This document shows, piece after piece, positions 8,339-16,431 of a DNA stretch of 37,057 nucleotides. The translations under genes were made by a program, and so were the position numbers. The notes below the pieces were generated by a model that did not search any database, was not told the origin of the DNA, and saw nothing but the letters and a program-made list of their open reading frames with translations. Within the stretch, counting starts at the first letter, position 1, and each line of letters starts with the position of its first letter. Source of the stretch: Acidobacteriota bacterium (GTDB lineage Bacteria; Acidobacteriota; Terriglobia; Bryobacterales; Bryobacteraceae); NCBI GenBank assembly GCA_016871015.1, contig VFZX01000030.1:1-37057 (forward strand), read 5' to 3'.

Positions 8339-9204
8339 GTCTTAAGCGCGGAGTCCTCGCGCATGACGCCCAACAGCGACTTCAAACCGTTGAGGTTCAG
8401 CGACAGGCTTTCCTCGGCGTCGAGCTCTTCGCGGTGTCCGAGGATCCCGATGGGACCGCGGTAGCCGCTGTCCCGGATGGCGCGCAGCATCGCCAGTTCA
8501 TCTACGCCTGCGCCGACCGGCAGGATCTTGGTCCCTTGCTTCATCCCGTTGATGTTGATGGCGAGCAGGTGGGGCATCATGGCTTTCAGCAGAGCGGGCC
8601 ATCGCGCGATGTGATCGTGGCCATGGTGGAAGTTGTACACGATCCCGACGTTGGGAAGTTTGAGCTTCTTGATGATGTCGATCTGGTTTTCGGGCTCGCC
8701 GAACCAGCCGCCGTGGTTGTAGAGTCCGACCTTGGCGCCCACTGTCTGCGCTTCCTTGGCGACCTTGGCGACAGCCGCCGATGCCGCGGCGAGCTTTTGC
8801 TCATGCGGAAGCGCGTTGAACTCCTTGTCCTGGCCGAGAGACAGCCACAGCTCGGTCGGGATGTTCCGGCGCTTCAGCAGACCGATGATGGCTGGCAGTT
8901 GATTGGGCCGCGCGGGATCGGCTGGGTAGGGAGTCCAGAAGCCTTGCAGCCGGATGCCGTGCCGGTTGAGCGCGTCGATCTCCTGGTCGAAGGTGGGGAT
9001 GTCCTTTTCGCGCCAGTCATACACGAACCGGGTGATGCCGAGCTTCTTGAGCATGGCCGCGCGTTCCTCGGGTCCGCGCTTTTTGGCGTCGAAGGGCACG
9101 ATGCACCAGGCGACGAGATTGTCCTTGACGAATGGGCTGGCGGCGTCCTTGGCGGCGCACCAGAGGAGTCCGGCGGCAGCGGCGGAAATGAGAATGCGCT
9201 TCAT
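8332..9204 (-). CDS. Sugar phosphate isomerase/epimerase-like TIM barrel protein
   Basis: A 290-residue protein of the xylose isomerase-like/AP endonuclease 2 fold. The N-terminus MKRILISAAAAGLLWCAA is a likely Sec signal; Trp before the Cys makes a lipoprotein site unlikely. Barrel-type strands include GLYNHGGWFGEP, VGIVYNFHHGHDH and LLAININGMKQG, which carry His, Asn and Glu residues typical of metal sites in this family. The substrate is unknown, probably a sugar derivative. The frame is open further upstream to 9306, but ATG 9204 gives a clean signal peptide and lies 11 bases after a TATACT element, so it is preferred. The promoter and first codons are partly duplicated about 178 bases away. 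It converges on the cupin gene. Confidence 0.75.
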   Translation of the reverse strand: MKRILISAAAAGLLWCAAKDAASPFVKDNLVAWCIVPFDAKKRGPEERAAMLKKLGITRFVYDWREKDIPTFDQEIDALNRHGIRLQGFWTPYPADPARPNQLPAIIGLLKRRNIPTELWLSLGQDKEFNALPHEQKLAAASAAVAKVAKEAQTVGAKVGLYNHGGWFGEPENQIDIIKKLKLPNVGIVYNFHHGHDHIARWPALLKAMMPHLLAININGMKQGTKILPVGAGVDELAMLRAIRDSGYRGPIGILGHREELDAEESLSLNLNGLKSLLGVMREDSALKTY

Positions 9205-9231
9205 CGGTGCTTCCAGTATACTGTCCGATTC
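9163..9231. repeat. Promoter/5'-gene direct repeat, copy 1
   Basis: About 69 bases spanning the first codons and promoter of the isomerase-like gene. They recur imperfectly at 9341-9408 in the same orientation. The last 21 bases of the two copies are identical and contain the palindrome CAGTATACTG (9214-9223). This places a TATACT -10-like element on the minus strand (9220 to 9215), 11 bases before the ATG at 9204, predicting a very short leader. Confidence 0.75.
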
Positions 9232-9340
9232 CCACCGGGGCACCGGGAACTCGTGGCGTGGAGTCGAATCCCGAAACGAAACGGTTGGAAGAGTCTTCAC
9301 CAGCACATAGTAGGAACGTTGGCTCTCGACGTTCTCGCTG

Positions 9341-9380
9341 GAGGACCCACAGCAGCGGCGCGAATCAGGATGCGTTCCAA
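9341..9380 (-). pseudogene. Fragment of a duplicated isomerase-like gene start
   Basis: Inside repeat copy 2, the minus strand reads LERILIRAAAVGP, against MKRILISAAAAGL at the start of the isomerase-like gene, with TTG in place of ATG. Similarity stops after about 13 codons. It is best read as the remnant of a local duplication of the 5' end of that gene, not as an active gene. Confidence 0.65.
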
Positions 9381-9408
9381 CGGTGCTTTCCAGTATACTG
9401 TCCGATTC
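9341..9408. repeat. Promoter/5'-gene direct repeat, copy 2
   Basis: Copy 2 of the repeat at 9163-9231. Its identical 21-base end (9388-9408) carries the palindrome CAGTATACTG at 9391-9400. Here TATACT reads on the plus strand at 9394-9399, 12 bases before the ATG of the alpha/beta hydrolase at 9411. The copied promoter thus appears to drive the opposite-strand neighbour with a nearly leaderless message. No consensus -35 was seen for either copy. Confidence 0.7.
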
Positions 9409-9410
9409 GC

Positions 9411-10190
9411 ATGCCGCCGCTCGTCTTTCTCCACGGCGTCCTCCGGAACGGTTCCTGCATCACTCCGCTGGTTCCAGCGCTGAGCAGCCGGTGGCGGATC
9501 CATACGCCGGACGCGCGCGGACACGGGTCGGCTCCGCGCGGAGAGTCCTATCTGGTGGTGGACTACATTCCCGGCACCATCCACTACCTGCAACAACAGA
9601 TCCGCGAACCCGCCATCCTGTACGGCCACTCGATGGGCGCGATGGTCGCCGCCGCAGTGGCAGCGCAAGAGCCGGAACTCGTCCGGGCCGTGGTCTTGGA
9701 GGATCCCCCGTTCCAGGAAATGGGTGAGCGGATCCTCACGAACCGTCCGCGGCTGAGCTACTTCACTGCGATCCGCCAGTTCGCGGGCGCGCAGGACCCG
9801 GTGGACCAGTTGGCCGCCAGGATCGCGCGCGAGCCCGTGCTGGCTCCGGACGGCGTCTCGGAAACAACCATCGGCCACATCCGGGACGCCACCACGATCC
9901 GCTACCTCGCGCGCTGCTTACGTTCGGTCGATCCCGCGGTGCTCGATCCGATCCTCGCCGGGCGGTGGCTGGACGGCTACGAAATGGACCGCGTCTTCGC
10001 GGGTCTGCAATGTCCGGCGTTGTTGTTCCGCTGCGACCCCGCGGCCGGCGGACTGCTGACCGCGGAAGATGCGGAAGCCGCTTCCACCTGTACCCATGTG
10101 TTCCTGCGGGGCGTTGGACATCAGGCGCACTGGACAGCCACGGAAACAGTCGCGCGCTACACCTTGGAATTCCTGCTCTCGTTGGAGTAA
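9411..10190 (+). CDS. Alpha/beta hydrolase
   Basis: A 259-residue alpha/beta-hydrolase-fold protein without a signal peptide. Seen are the oxyanion segment LHGV near 7-10, DARGHG near 34-39, the nucleophile elbow GHSMG with Ser74, a likely acid Asp209 in LLFRCD, and His237 in GVGHQAHW. Family members are esterases, lipases, C-C hydrolases or haloalkane dehalogenases; the substrate is not evident. The ATG at 9411 lies 12 bases after the TATACT element of the copied promoter, so the message may be almost leaderless. It is the first gene of a plus-strand set with an amidohydrolase and the PQQ dehydrogenase module; the next gene starts 5 bases after its stop. Confidence 0.85.
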   Translation: MPPLVFLHGVLRNGSCITPLVPALSSRWRIHTPDARGHGSAPRGESYLVVDYIPGTIHYLQQQIREPAILYGHSMGAMVAAAVAAQEPELVRAVVLEDPPFQEMGERILTNRPRLSYFTAIRQFAGAQDPVDQLAARIAREPVLAPDGVSETTIGHIRDATTIRYLARCLRSVDPAVLDPILAGRWLDGYEMDRVFAGLQCPALLFRCDPAAGGLLTAEDAEAASTCTHVFLRGVGHQAHWTATETVARYTLEFLLSLE

Positions 10191-10195
10191 CCGGA

Positions 10196-11461
10196 ATGAA
10201 GCCAGCTTTCCTCATCCGCAACGGCCGCCTGGTGGACGGGACGGGCGCGCCGCCAGTCGATCATGCCGCCGTCGCCGTCCAGGACGGCAGGATCACCTAC
10301 GCCGGTCCGGAAGCGGGTGCGCCGCCCATGCCGGAAGCGCAGGTCATTGATGCACGCAACGGCACCATCCTCCCTGGACTGGTGGAGGCTCACTACCATC
10401 CCACCTACTTCAACGTCGCCGCGCTGGAGGACCTCGACATCAAGTATCCGGTCGAGTACGTCACGCTGCTGGCCGCGTCCAATTGCCGGCTGGCGCTCCA
10501 GTGCGGATACACCGCGGCGCGCAGCGGCGGGAGCCTGTTCAACATCGATGTCTGGCTCAAGAAGGCGCTCGAGGAGGGCGTGGCGGACGGTCCGCGCCTG
10601 GCCCCCAGCGGACGCGAGATCTGCGGCGTGGGCGGGCTGATGGACTGGAATCCCGATTTCCGGAAGATCGGCATGGAAGGGCTGGTGCTGCTGGTGAATG
10701 GTCCTAATGACGCCCGCGCGGCGGTGCGCAAGCTGGTCAAGGACGGTGTGGAGTGGGTCAAGACGTATCCCACCGGGGACGCCGCGGCGCCGGACACCAA
10801 CGATCACCACACGCTGTGCATGACGTTTGAGGAGATGCACGCAGTGGTGTCGGCGGCACACAACCACAAGCTGAAGGTCACCGGCCACTGCCGGGCCACG
10901 CAAGGGATCAAGAATGCGCTCCGGGCCGGATACGACTGCGTGGAGCACGCGACGTTTCTCGATGACGAAGCGCTGGACCTGTTGATCGAAAAGCAGGTGC
11001 CCGTGGTCCCGGCGCTGCAGTTCGAGTGGGCAAGCATCGAGTACGGCAAGGATTGGGGAATGTCCCAGCGCGTCATCGACGGCCATAAGGAAACGCTCGA
11101 AGGTGGCGCCGAGAGTGCCCGCCGCATTCTGAAGGCGGGCGGCAGACTGGGCCTCGGCGGCGACTACGGATTCGCCTGGACGCCTCACGGCACCTACGCC
11201 AAGGAACTTTCCTTCTTCGTCAACCACGTCGGGTTCTCTCCGCTCGAGACCATCACCTGCGCCACTCGCAACGGTGCGGGAATCATGGGGCGCGAGCATG
11301 AGTTCGGCACGGCCGAGCCCGGAAAGCTTGCCGACCTGCTGGTGGTGGATGGCGACGTGCTCAGCGATATCTCGATTCTCGAGGACCGCTCGCGCTTCAT
11401 TGCCGTGATGCAGGGCGGGGTGATCAAGTCGGGCTATCCTACGGTGTGGAGTTCATCATGA
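10196..11461 (+). CDS. Amidohydrolase-family metal-dependent hydrolase (imidazolonepropionase/prolidase-like)
   Basis: A 421-residue amidohydrolase-superfamily protein. After the N-terminal beta-sandwich strand (FLIRNGRLVDGTG) and PGLVEAHYH come the metal ligands His66 and His68. Lys190 (VKTYPTG) is the candidate carboxylated bridging lysine, with His232 (GHCRA), His252 (VEHATF) and Asp324 (GGDYGF). The C-terminal AEPGKLADLLVVDGD strand is typical of the imidazolonepropionase/prolidase-like branch. It probably hydrolyses a cyclic or linear amide or a dipeptide; the substrate is unknown. No signal peptide is seen. Its TGA overlaps the ATG of the PQQ dehydrogenase gene (ATGA), so the genes are translationally linked. 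Confidence 0.85.
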   Translation: MKPAFLIRNGRLVDGTGAPPVDHAAVAVQDGRITYAGPEAGAPPMPEAQVIDARNGTILPGLVEAHYHPTYFNVAALEDLDIKYPVEYVTLLAASNCRLALQCGYTAARSGGSLFNIDVWLKKALEEGVADGPRLAPSGREICGVGGLMDWNPDFRKIGMEGLVLLVNGPNDARAAVRKLVKDGVEWVKTYPTGDAAAPDTNDHHTLCMTFEEMHAVVSAAHNHKLKVTGHCRATQGIKNALRAGYDCVEHATFLDDEALDLLIEKQVPVVPALQFEWASIEYGKDWGMSQRVIDGHKETLEGGAESARRILKAGGRLGLGGDYGFAWTPHGTYAKELSFFVNHVGFSPLETITCATRNGAGIMGREHEFGTAEPGKLADLLVVDGDVLSDISILEDRSRFIAVMQGGVIKSGYPTVWSSS

Positions 11462-13104
11462 AGAGAGTTTTCGGGTTGCTGGCCGCCGCGTTGACGTGCC
11501 CGGCAGCCGACACGGGCGCGACCGGCGCCGACTGGCAGCATTACGGCGGAACCTACCGGTCGTGGCGCTACTCGTCGCTCAACCAGATCAACACGTCGAA
11601 TGTCCGCAAGATCACACCGGCGTGGGCGTTCCAGACCGGCGACTACGACGGCGGCTTGCAAGTGACACCGTTGGTGATCGACGGGATCATGTACCTGTCG
11701 ACGTCACGGAACCACATCTACGCGCTGGACGCAGCGACGGGACGCGAGCTGTGGAAGTACACCTACAATCTTCCGAAAGGCTACACGGTGTTCTACGGCC
11801 CGTGGAACCGCGGGGTCGCCGTGGGGCACGGCCGCGTCTACATTGGAACGCTCGACAACTACGTCGTCGCGGTCGACCAGAAGACGGGCAAGGAGATCTG
11901 GAAGACCAACGTCGAAGACGCCCAGCAGTGCGGGTGCGACATCACGGGCGCGCCGCTGGTGGTGAAGGACAAAGTCGTCGTGGGAACCACCGGTGGCGAC
12001 TCGGCGCACCGCGGCTACATTGTCGCGTTCGACGCGCGCACGGGCCGGCAGGCCTGGAAATTCTGGACCATTCCGGGTCCAGGAGAGAAGGGCAACGAGA
12101 CGTGGTCCGGCGACTCGTGGAAGTACGGAGGCGGCTCCTCGTGGATGACCGGGTCCTATGACGAGGCGCTCAACCTGATCTACTGGTCGGTCGGGAATCC
12201 GGCGGCGGACTTCTACGGAGGCTCACGCAAGGGCGACAACCTGTACACGGATTCCGTGGTCGCGCTGGAGGCGGACTCTGGCAAGCTCAAGTGGCACTTC
12301 CAGCAGGTCCCGCACGATGTATGGGACTTCGATACGGCGTATGAGAATATCCTGCTCGACCTCGACGTCAAGGGCCGCGCGCGCAAGCTGCTGCTCAACG
12401 TGAACAAGGGCGGATACGTGTTCGTGAATGACCGCGCCACGGGCGAGTTCGTTTCCGGATATCCGATCGTCAAGCATATCAACTGGATCACGGGGACCGA
12501 CGCCAAGGGCAACCTGGTGGGGCGCAACGAACCCAAGGTCGGCGAGACCACCTTCATCTGTCCGGCGATCGGCGGGGGCCGGAGTTGGAACCAGGCGGCC
12601 TATTCGCCGCGCACCGGTCTGCTGTACACCACGGCGATCGAGTGGTGCCAGGACGTGAAATCGATGCCCGAGGATCCGGTGGAGGGCAAGGTGTTCTTCG
12701 GCGGGACGTTCGAGCCAAAGCACCCGCGGGGCGAGAACGCATACAGCCATCTGGACGCGGTAGACCCGGTGACGGGAAAGAACAAATGGACCGTGAAGTA
12801 CAAGTATCCGATGCTCGCCTCGGTCTTGGCGACGGCCGGTGATCTGGTGTTGACCGGAGATCCGGAGGGTTTCTTCTTCGCGCTCGACGCCCGGAGCGGC
12901 AACAAGCTTTGGAGCTTCCAGACGGGTTCGGGTCACCGTGGCGGTCCGATCGCTTATTCGGTCAAAGGACGGCAGTACATCGCGACACCTTCGGGTTGGG
13001 GATCGGCGGTGGCCGGATTGATCGCTCAACTGTGGCCTGAGGCGGAGAGGTTCCGTGGCGGATCGATGCTGTGGGTGTTCGCGCTGCCCGAGGAGGGAAA
13101 GTGA
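11458..13104 (+). CDS. PQQ-dependent alcohol dehydrogenase (soluble quinoprotein)
   Basis: A 548-residue quinoprotein with an N-terminal export signal (MKRVFGLLAAALTCPAA) and repeated tryptophan-docking blades such as ATGRELW, KTGKEIW, RTGRQAW, VTGKNKW and RSGNKLW. It forms the eight-bladed propeller that binds PQQ and a metal in the periplasm and oxidises alcohols or aldehydes. The active site reads VWDFD with catalytic Asp290 and a second Asp292; the extra Asp is the known marker of lanthanide-using enzymes. Asn247 (VGNP) is a metal ligand. The usual adjacent Cys pair is C-G-C at 158-160, and the usual ligand Glu appears as Asp181. No haem motif is present, so electrons must leave through a partner, presumably the dihaem cytochrome encoded next. 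The substrate is unknown, and no PQQ synthesis genes are seen here. Confidence 0.9.
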   Translation: MKRVFGLLAAALTCPAADTGATGADWQHYGGTYRSWRYSSLNQINTSNVRKITPAWAFQTGDYDGGLQVTPLVIDGIMYLSTSRNHIYALDAATGRELWKYTYNLPKGYTVFYGPWNRGVAVGHGRVYIGTLDNYVVAVDQKTGKEIWKTNVEDAQQCGCDITGAPLVVKDKVVVGTTGGDSAHRGYIVAFDARTGRQAWKFWTIPGPGEKGNETWSGDSWKYGGGSSWMTGSYDEALNLIYWSVGNPAADFYGGSRKGDNLYTDSVVALEADSGKLKWHFQQVPHDVWDFDTAYENILLDLDVKGRARKLLLNVNKGGYVFVNDRATGEFVSGYPIVKHINWITGTDAKGNLVGRNEPKVGETTFICPAIGGGRSWNQAAYSPRTGLLYTTAIEWCQDVKSMPEDPVEGKVFFGGTFEPKHPRGENAYSHLDAVDPVTGKNKWTVKYKYPMLASVLATAGDLVLTGDPEGFFFALDARSGNKLWSFQTGSGHRGGPIAYSVKGRQYIATPSGWGSAVAGLIAQLWPEAERFRGGSMLWVFALPEEGK

Positions 13105-13847
13105 TGAGGGCTGTCTGGATCGGGCTGATATTTGCGGCCACCGCGGCGGCGCAGGATGAGGCGCTTGGCGCGTCGGTGTTCAATAAGAGCTGCGCGGTGG
13201 GGTACTGTCACGGATCCGGTGGCACGGCGGGACGGGCTCCCAAGCTCACCGGGCGGAACTTCGAGCACGGCTATGTTCATAAAGTCACGCTCGACGGGAT
13301 TCCGAACACGGGCATGCCGGGCTGGAAGGACCGGCTGAACTCGCAGGAGCTCAACGCCGTGATCGCCTGGGTGGTGAAGGCCTCGGGCGGCGTGCTCGAC
13401 CCCAAGATCGCGGGCGCCGCCGCGGCGGGCCCTCCGATGCCGGCCGATGCCAAGCGCGGCAAGGACCTGTTCTTTGACGCCGTGCGTGGAGAGTTCCGGT
13501 GCTCTACCTGCCATGCGGTGGATGGCATGGGAATCGCTGTGGGTCCAAACCTGTTGACGGCTTCGAACCTCGATCCGGCCGTGATCCGCGCCGGGAAGCC
13601 GGCTACGGTGAGACAGGGACGGACCCGGGGCGGAGAGACGTTCGCGGCACTGGTGGTGGATCAGAAACCCGATTCCATCGTGCTCTTCGATCTCGCGCTG
13701 CCGTTACCCGTGCTGAGGACTTTTGGGAAGGGCGAAGTCACGTTCTCGAGTGGGCCAAGCTGGCGGCATTCGGATGCCGTGGCCAAATACGGGGACCCGG
13801 AACTGGCGGCCATCTCGGCGTACTTGCAGTGGCTCGCGAATCGATAG
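13104..13847 (+). CDS. Dihaem cytochrome c with a CX4CH first haem site
   Basis: A 247-residue exported protein (signal [17 protein letters not shown]). The first cytochrome domain has Cys30, Cys35 and His36 in SCAVGYCHG, a CX4CH spacing in place of CXXCH, with Met71 (TGMPGW) as likely axial ligand. The second domain has a normal FRCSTCH (Cys133, Cys136, His137) and a [10 protein letters not shown] loop. It probably accepts electrons from the preceding soluble quinoprotein in the periplasm. The start ATG overlaps the previous stop (TGATG) and has AGGAGG at 13091-13096. The C-terminal half after the second haem is rich in beta-type segments and ends with an AISAYLQWL helix like that of other c-type cytochromes. 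Confidence 0.85.
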   Translation: MRAVWIGLIFAATAAAQDEALGASVFNKSCAVGYCHGSGGTAGRAPKLTGRNFEHGYVHKVTLDGIPNTGMPGWKDRLNSQELNAVIAWVVKASGGVLDPKIAGAAAAGPPMPADAKRGKDLFFDAVRGEFRCSTCHAVDGMGIAVGPNLLTASNLDPAVIRAGKPATVRQGRTRGGETFAALVVDQKPDSIVLFDLALPLPVLRTFGKGEVTFSSGPSWRHSDAVAKYGDPELAAISAYLQWLANR

Positions 13848-13852
13848 GATGG

Positions 13853-15973
13853 ATGCGCATGCTCCTTCCTCGCGCCGCGCGGCTTCCCTTGCTGACTCTC
13901 GCCTCCGCTGCGATCCTGTCCGCGCAGACCTACACCACTGATCAAGCTCTCTCCGGGCGCGCCGCCTACCTCGGCAACTGCGCAAGCTGCCACCTCCCGA
14001 ATCTGGCCGGACGCAACGAAGCGCATCCGCTCACGGGCGGCAACTTCCAGAACACGTGGCGCAACCGCACTGTCTATCAGCTCACCCGGTACATGCAGCA
14101 GACCATGCCGCCCGGCAATCCAGGCGGACTCGGCGAGGAGACCTACGTAGCGCTTTCCGCCTTCATCCTCGAAGCCAATGGAGCGTCCCCGGGCAATGAG
14201 CCACTGACACCCGGCAACCGCCGCCGCATTGGCGACATCTCCACCGGACAGATGCCCGCGGCACTGCTCGCCGCCCTGAACGACCGGTCGAGCGACCAGG
14301 CCGGACTCTCCACGCGCGCCCGGCCGAAAGGCCACACCGTGCGTGGCGTAGTGAAGAACTTCCGCCCCGTCACCGCGGCCATGCTCCGCAATCCCGATCC
14401 AGCGGATTGGCTCATGATCCGGCGCAATTACCAGGCGTGGAGCTACAGCCCGCTGTCGCAGGTCACTGCCGCGAACGTCAAGAACCTGCGCCTGAAGTGG
14501 GCCTGGGCCATGAACGATGGCGGCGCCAACCAGCCGACCCCAATCGTGCACGACGGCATCATCTACCTGTCGAACACGAGCCACACCATGCAGGCGCTCG
14601 ACGGACTGACGGGCGACCTCATCTGGGAGCACAATATTGGTCCGGAATCGACCCGCGCCTACGGCGCCACCCGCGGCATCTCGATCTGGGGCGACAAGGT
14701 GTACCTTTCGGGAACCGACGCACGCCTGACCGCACTCGATGCGCGCACCGGCCGGATCGTGTGGCAACGCGAAATCGCGCCGCCCAAGGTTGGATTCAGC
14801 AGCACCTCCGGCACGATCGCCTTCGACGGCAAGGTGGTGCAAGGCCTCACCGGGTGCGGATCCTTCAAGGAGGAGCGGTGCGCCATCAGCGCCTGGGACG
14901 CCGAGACGGGCGACCCGGCCTGGAAGTTCCACACGATTGCCCGCGATGGCGAGCCGGGCGGCGACACTTGGGGTCCGCTGGGTAATCTCTTCCGGGCGGG
15001 CGGCGACACCTGGATCTCGGGCAGCTACGATCCTGAGCTGAACCTGACCTACTGGGGTGTCGCGCAGGCCAAGCCCTGGATGCGCGTGAGCCGCGGGTCG
15101 AGACTGGGAGACAAAGGGCTCTACACGAATTCTACCGTCGCGCTCAACGCCGCTACGGGCCAATTGAGCTGGTACTTTCAACATGTGCCGCAGGAGTCCT
15201 TCGACCTGGACGAAGTCTTCGAGCGCGTCCTGGTTGACGTGGACGGCCGCAAGCTCGTGTTCTCCGTCGGGAAGGCGGGGATCCTATGGAAGCTCGACCG
15301 CGTGACCGGCAAGTTCCTCGGCCTTACGGAGACCGTGTTCCAGAGCGTGTTCTCGCACATCGACCGCACGACCGGAGCGCTGACCTACCGGGCCGACATC
15401 CTCGAACAGAAGATCGGCGAATGGCTCCACGTGTGTCCAAGCACGCAAGGCGGACACAATTGGCAGCCGATGAGCTACCATCCGCCGACGTCGCAACTGA
15501 TCATCCCCCTGAGCCAGAGCTGCATGGAGATGTCGGCGCGCGAAGTCGAGATGAAGGCCGGATCCGGCGGTGGCGGGGGCAACCGGCACTTCCTCGAGAT
15601 GCCGGGCAAGAAGGGAATGATCGGAAAGCTGGCGGCCTACGATGTCCGGACGCTCAAGGAGCTGTGGGCGGTGGAGCAGCGGGCGCCGTTTTTGACCGGA
15701 GTCTTGTCGACGGCGGGCGGGGTCGCGTTCGCCGGGGACCTCGACCGCTACTTCAAGGCGTTCGACGTCAAGACCGGCGGGGTGCTGTGGCAGACCCGTC
15801 TTGGCACGTCGGTGCAGGGCCATCCGGTGTCGTTTGCGATTGGTGGCAAGCAGTACGTCGCGGTGACGGCGGGCCTTGGGGGCGGGAGTCCGCGGGATGT
15901 CCCGCATGTGATCGCACCGGAGATCCGGCATCCGGGGAATGGGAACGCATTGTATGTTTTCGAGCTGCCGTAA
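13853..15973 (+). CDS. Quinohaemoprotein: N-terminal cytochrome c fused to PQQ dehydrogenase
   Basis: A 706-residue protein. The signal peptide (about 1-24) is followed by a cytochrome c domain with CASCH (43-47) and axial Met85 (TMPPG). A PQQ propeller then starts near 186, with blades such as LTGDLIW, RTGRIVW, ETGDPAW, ATGQLSW and KTGGVLW. The active-site pair is Asp451-x-Asp453 in SFDLDE. The Cys pair of classical enzymes is absent, and the Asn ligand position reads VAQAKPW, so metal binding may differ. The haem domain precedes the propeller, whereas most type II quinohaemoproteins carry it at the C-terminus. The start is ATG 13853, 5 bases after the previous stop (ATG 13859 is an alternative); the open frame further upstream is antisense-like noise. 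It probably oxidises an alcohol or aldehyde in the periplasm and passes electrons internally to haem. Confidence 0.85.
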   Translation: MRMLLPRAARLPLLTLASAAILSAQTYTTDQALSGRAAYLGNCASCHLPNLAGRNEAHPLTGGNFQNTWRNRTVYQLTRYMQQTMPPGNPGGLGEETYVALSAFILEANGASPGNEPLTPGNRRRIGDISTGQMPAALLAALNDRSSDQAGLSTRARPKGHTVRGVVKNFRPVTAAMLRNPDPADWLMIRRNYQAWSYSPLSQVTAANVKNLRLKWAWAMNDGGANQPTPIVHDGIIYLSNTSHTMQALDGLTGDLIWEHNIGPESTRAYGATRGISIWGDKVYLSGTDARLTALDARTGRIVWQREIAPPKVGFSSTSGTIAFDGKVVQGLTGCGSFKEERCAISAWDAETGDPAWKFHTIARDGEPGGDTWGPLGNLFRAGGDTWISGSYDPELNLTYWGVAQAKPWMRVSRGSRLGDKGLYTNSTVALNAATGQLSWYFQHVPQESFDLDEVFERVLVDVDGRKLVFSVGKAGILWKLDRVTGKFLGLTETVFQSVFSHIDRTTGALTYRADILEQKIGEWLHVCPSTQGGHNWQPMSYHPPTSQLIIPLSQSCMEMSAREVEMKAGSGGGGGNRHFLEMPGKKGMIGKLAAYDVRTLKELWAVEQRAPFLTGVLSTAGGVAFAGDLDRYFKAFDVKTGGVLWQTRLGTSVQGHPVSFAIGGKQYVAVTAGLGGGSPRDVPHVIAPEIRHPGNGNALYVFELP

Positions 15974-16029
15974 AGCGGCTCCTTTCCTGCGCACTGCTGC
16001 ATGCCACAATGTACAAGCGAAAGGACCAC

Positions 16030-16359
16030 ATGCCATCCGAAACCACTGTGATCGTCAATCTGACGCCAGACCTGCTCCGCTACGTCAAAGCCCGTGCGTC
16101 CGGCGGCGGTAACGCCGGAGTGAGCGAGTTCGTGCGCGAAGCGCTGAGAGAAAAGCGGCTGCGGGAGCAAGGAGAGGGTGTGAATCTTTCGCAGGAAACG
16201 GCGGAGGAGCATCGCCGCTTGGTAGAGCAGGGAGTCGCTGCGTTCAACCAAGGCGACTACACGGAATTCGACGCGGCCGGACTCCAATCTTTCATGGCCG
16301 GCGTGTCGACACGTGGTAAAAAGCGCCTGGCGCGACAGCGGAAGAAACCGGCTTCATGA
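16030..16359 (+). CDS. ParD/CopG-like antitoxin
   Basis: A 109-residue protein with a ribbon-helix-helix N-terminus: strand TVIVNLTPDLLRYVKARA, then SEFVREALREKRLRE as the second helix. The C-terminal part (AFNQGDYTEFD and a basic tail) matches the toxin-wrapping region of ParD-type antitoxins. The ATG at 16030 has AAAGGA about 6 bases upstream; an ATG at 16009 is in frame but lacks a site. Its stop overlaps the ATG of a ParE-like toxin gene that survives for only about 12 codons. In intact pairs the antitoxin binds and represses its own promoter; here it may be an orphan. Confidence 0.75.
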   Translation: MPSETTVIVNLTPDLLRYVKARASGGGNAGVSEFVREALREKRLREQGEGVNLSQETAEEHRRLVEQGVAAFNQGDYTEFDAAGLQSFMAGVSTRGKKRLARQRKKPAS

Positions 16360-16391
16360 AGCTGATTCTTACTCGTCCTGCCCAACGTGAC
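16356..16391 (+). pseudogene. Truncated ParE-like toxin start
   Basis: An ATG overlapping the antitoxin stop (ATGA) begins MKLILTRPAQRD, the first strand of a RelE/ParE-family toxin. Similarity then ends abruptly: the continuing frame reads THSSGLREG and has no toxin features. The 3' end of a DUF5829-like gene on the other strand begins at 16432. The toxin is therefore decapitated and presumably inactive. The 40 bases between hold nothing recognisable. Confidence 0.65.
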
Positions 16392-16431
16392 ACCCACAGC
16401 AGTGGCCTCCGTGAAGGCCAACAGCATGACC

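Noticed and set aside
9151-9204. Lipoprotein signal in the isomerase-like protein
   Set aside because: The residue before the candidate Cys is Trp, which does not fit a lipobox; a plain Sec signal is more likely.
13499-13852. Upstream extension of the quinohaemoprotein frame
   Set aside because: It overlaps the dihaem cytochrome in another frame; a clean signal peptide begins at 13853.
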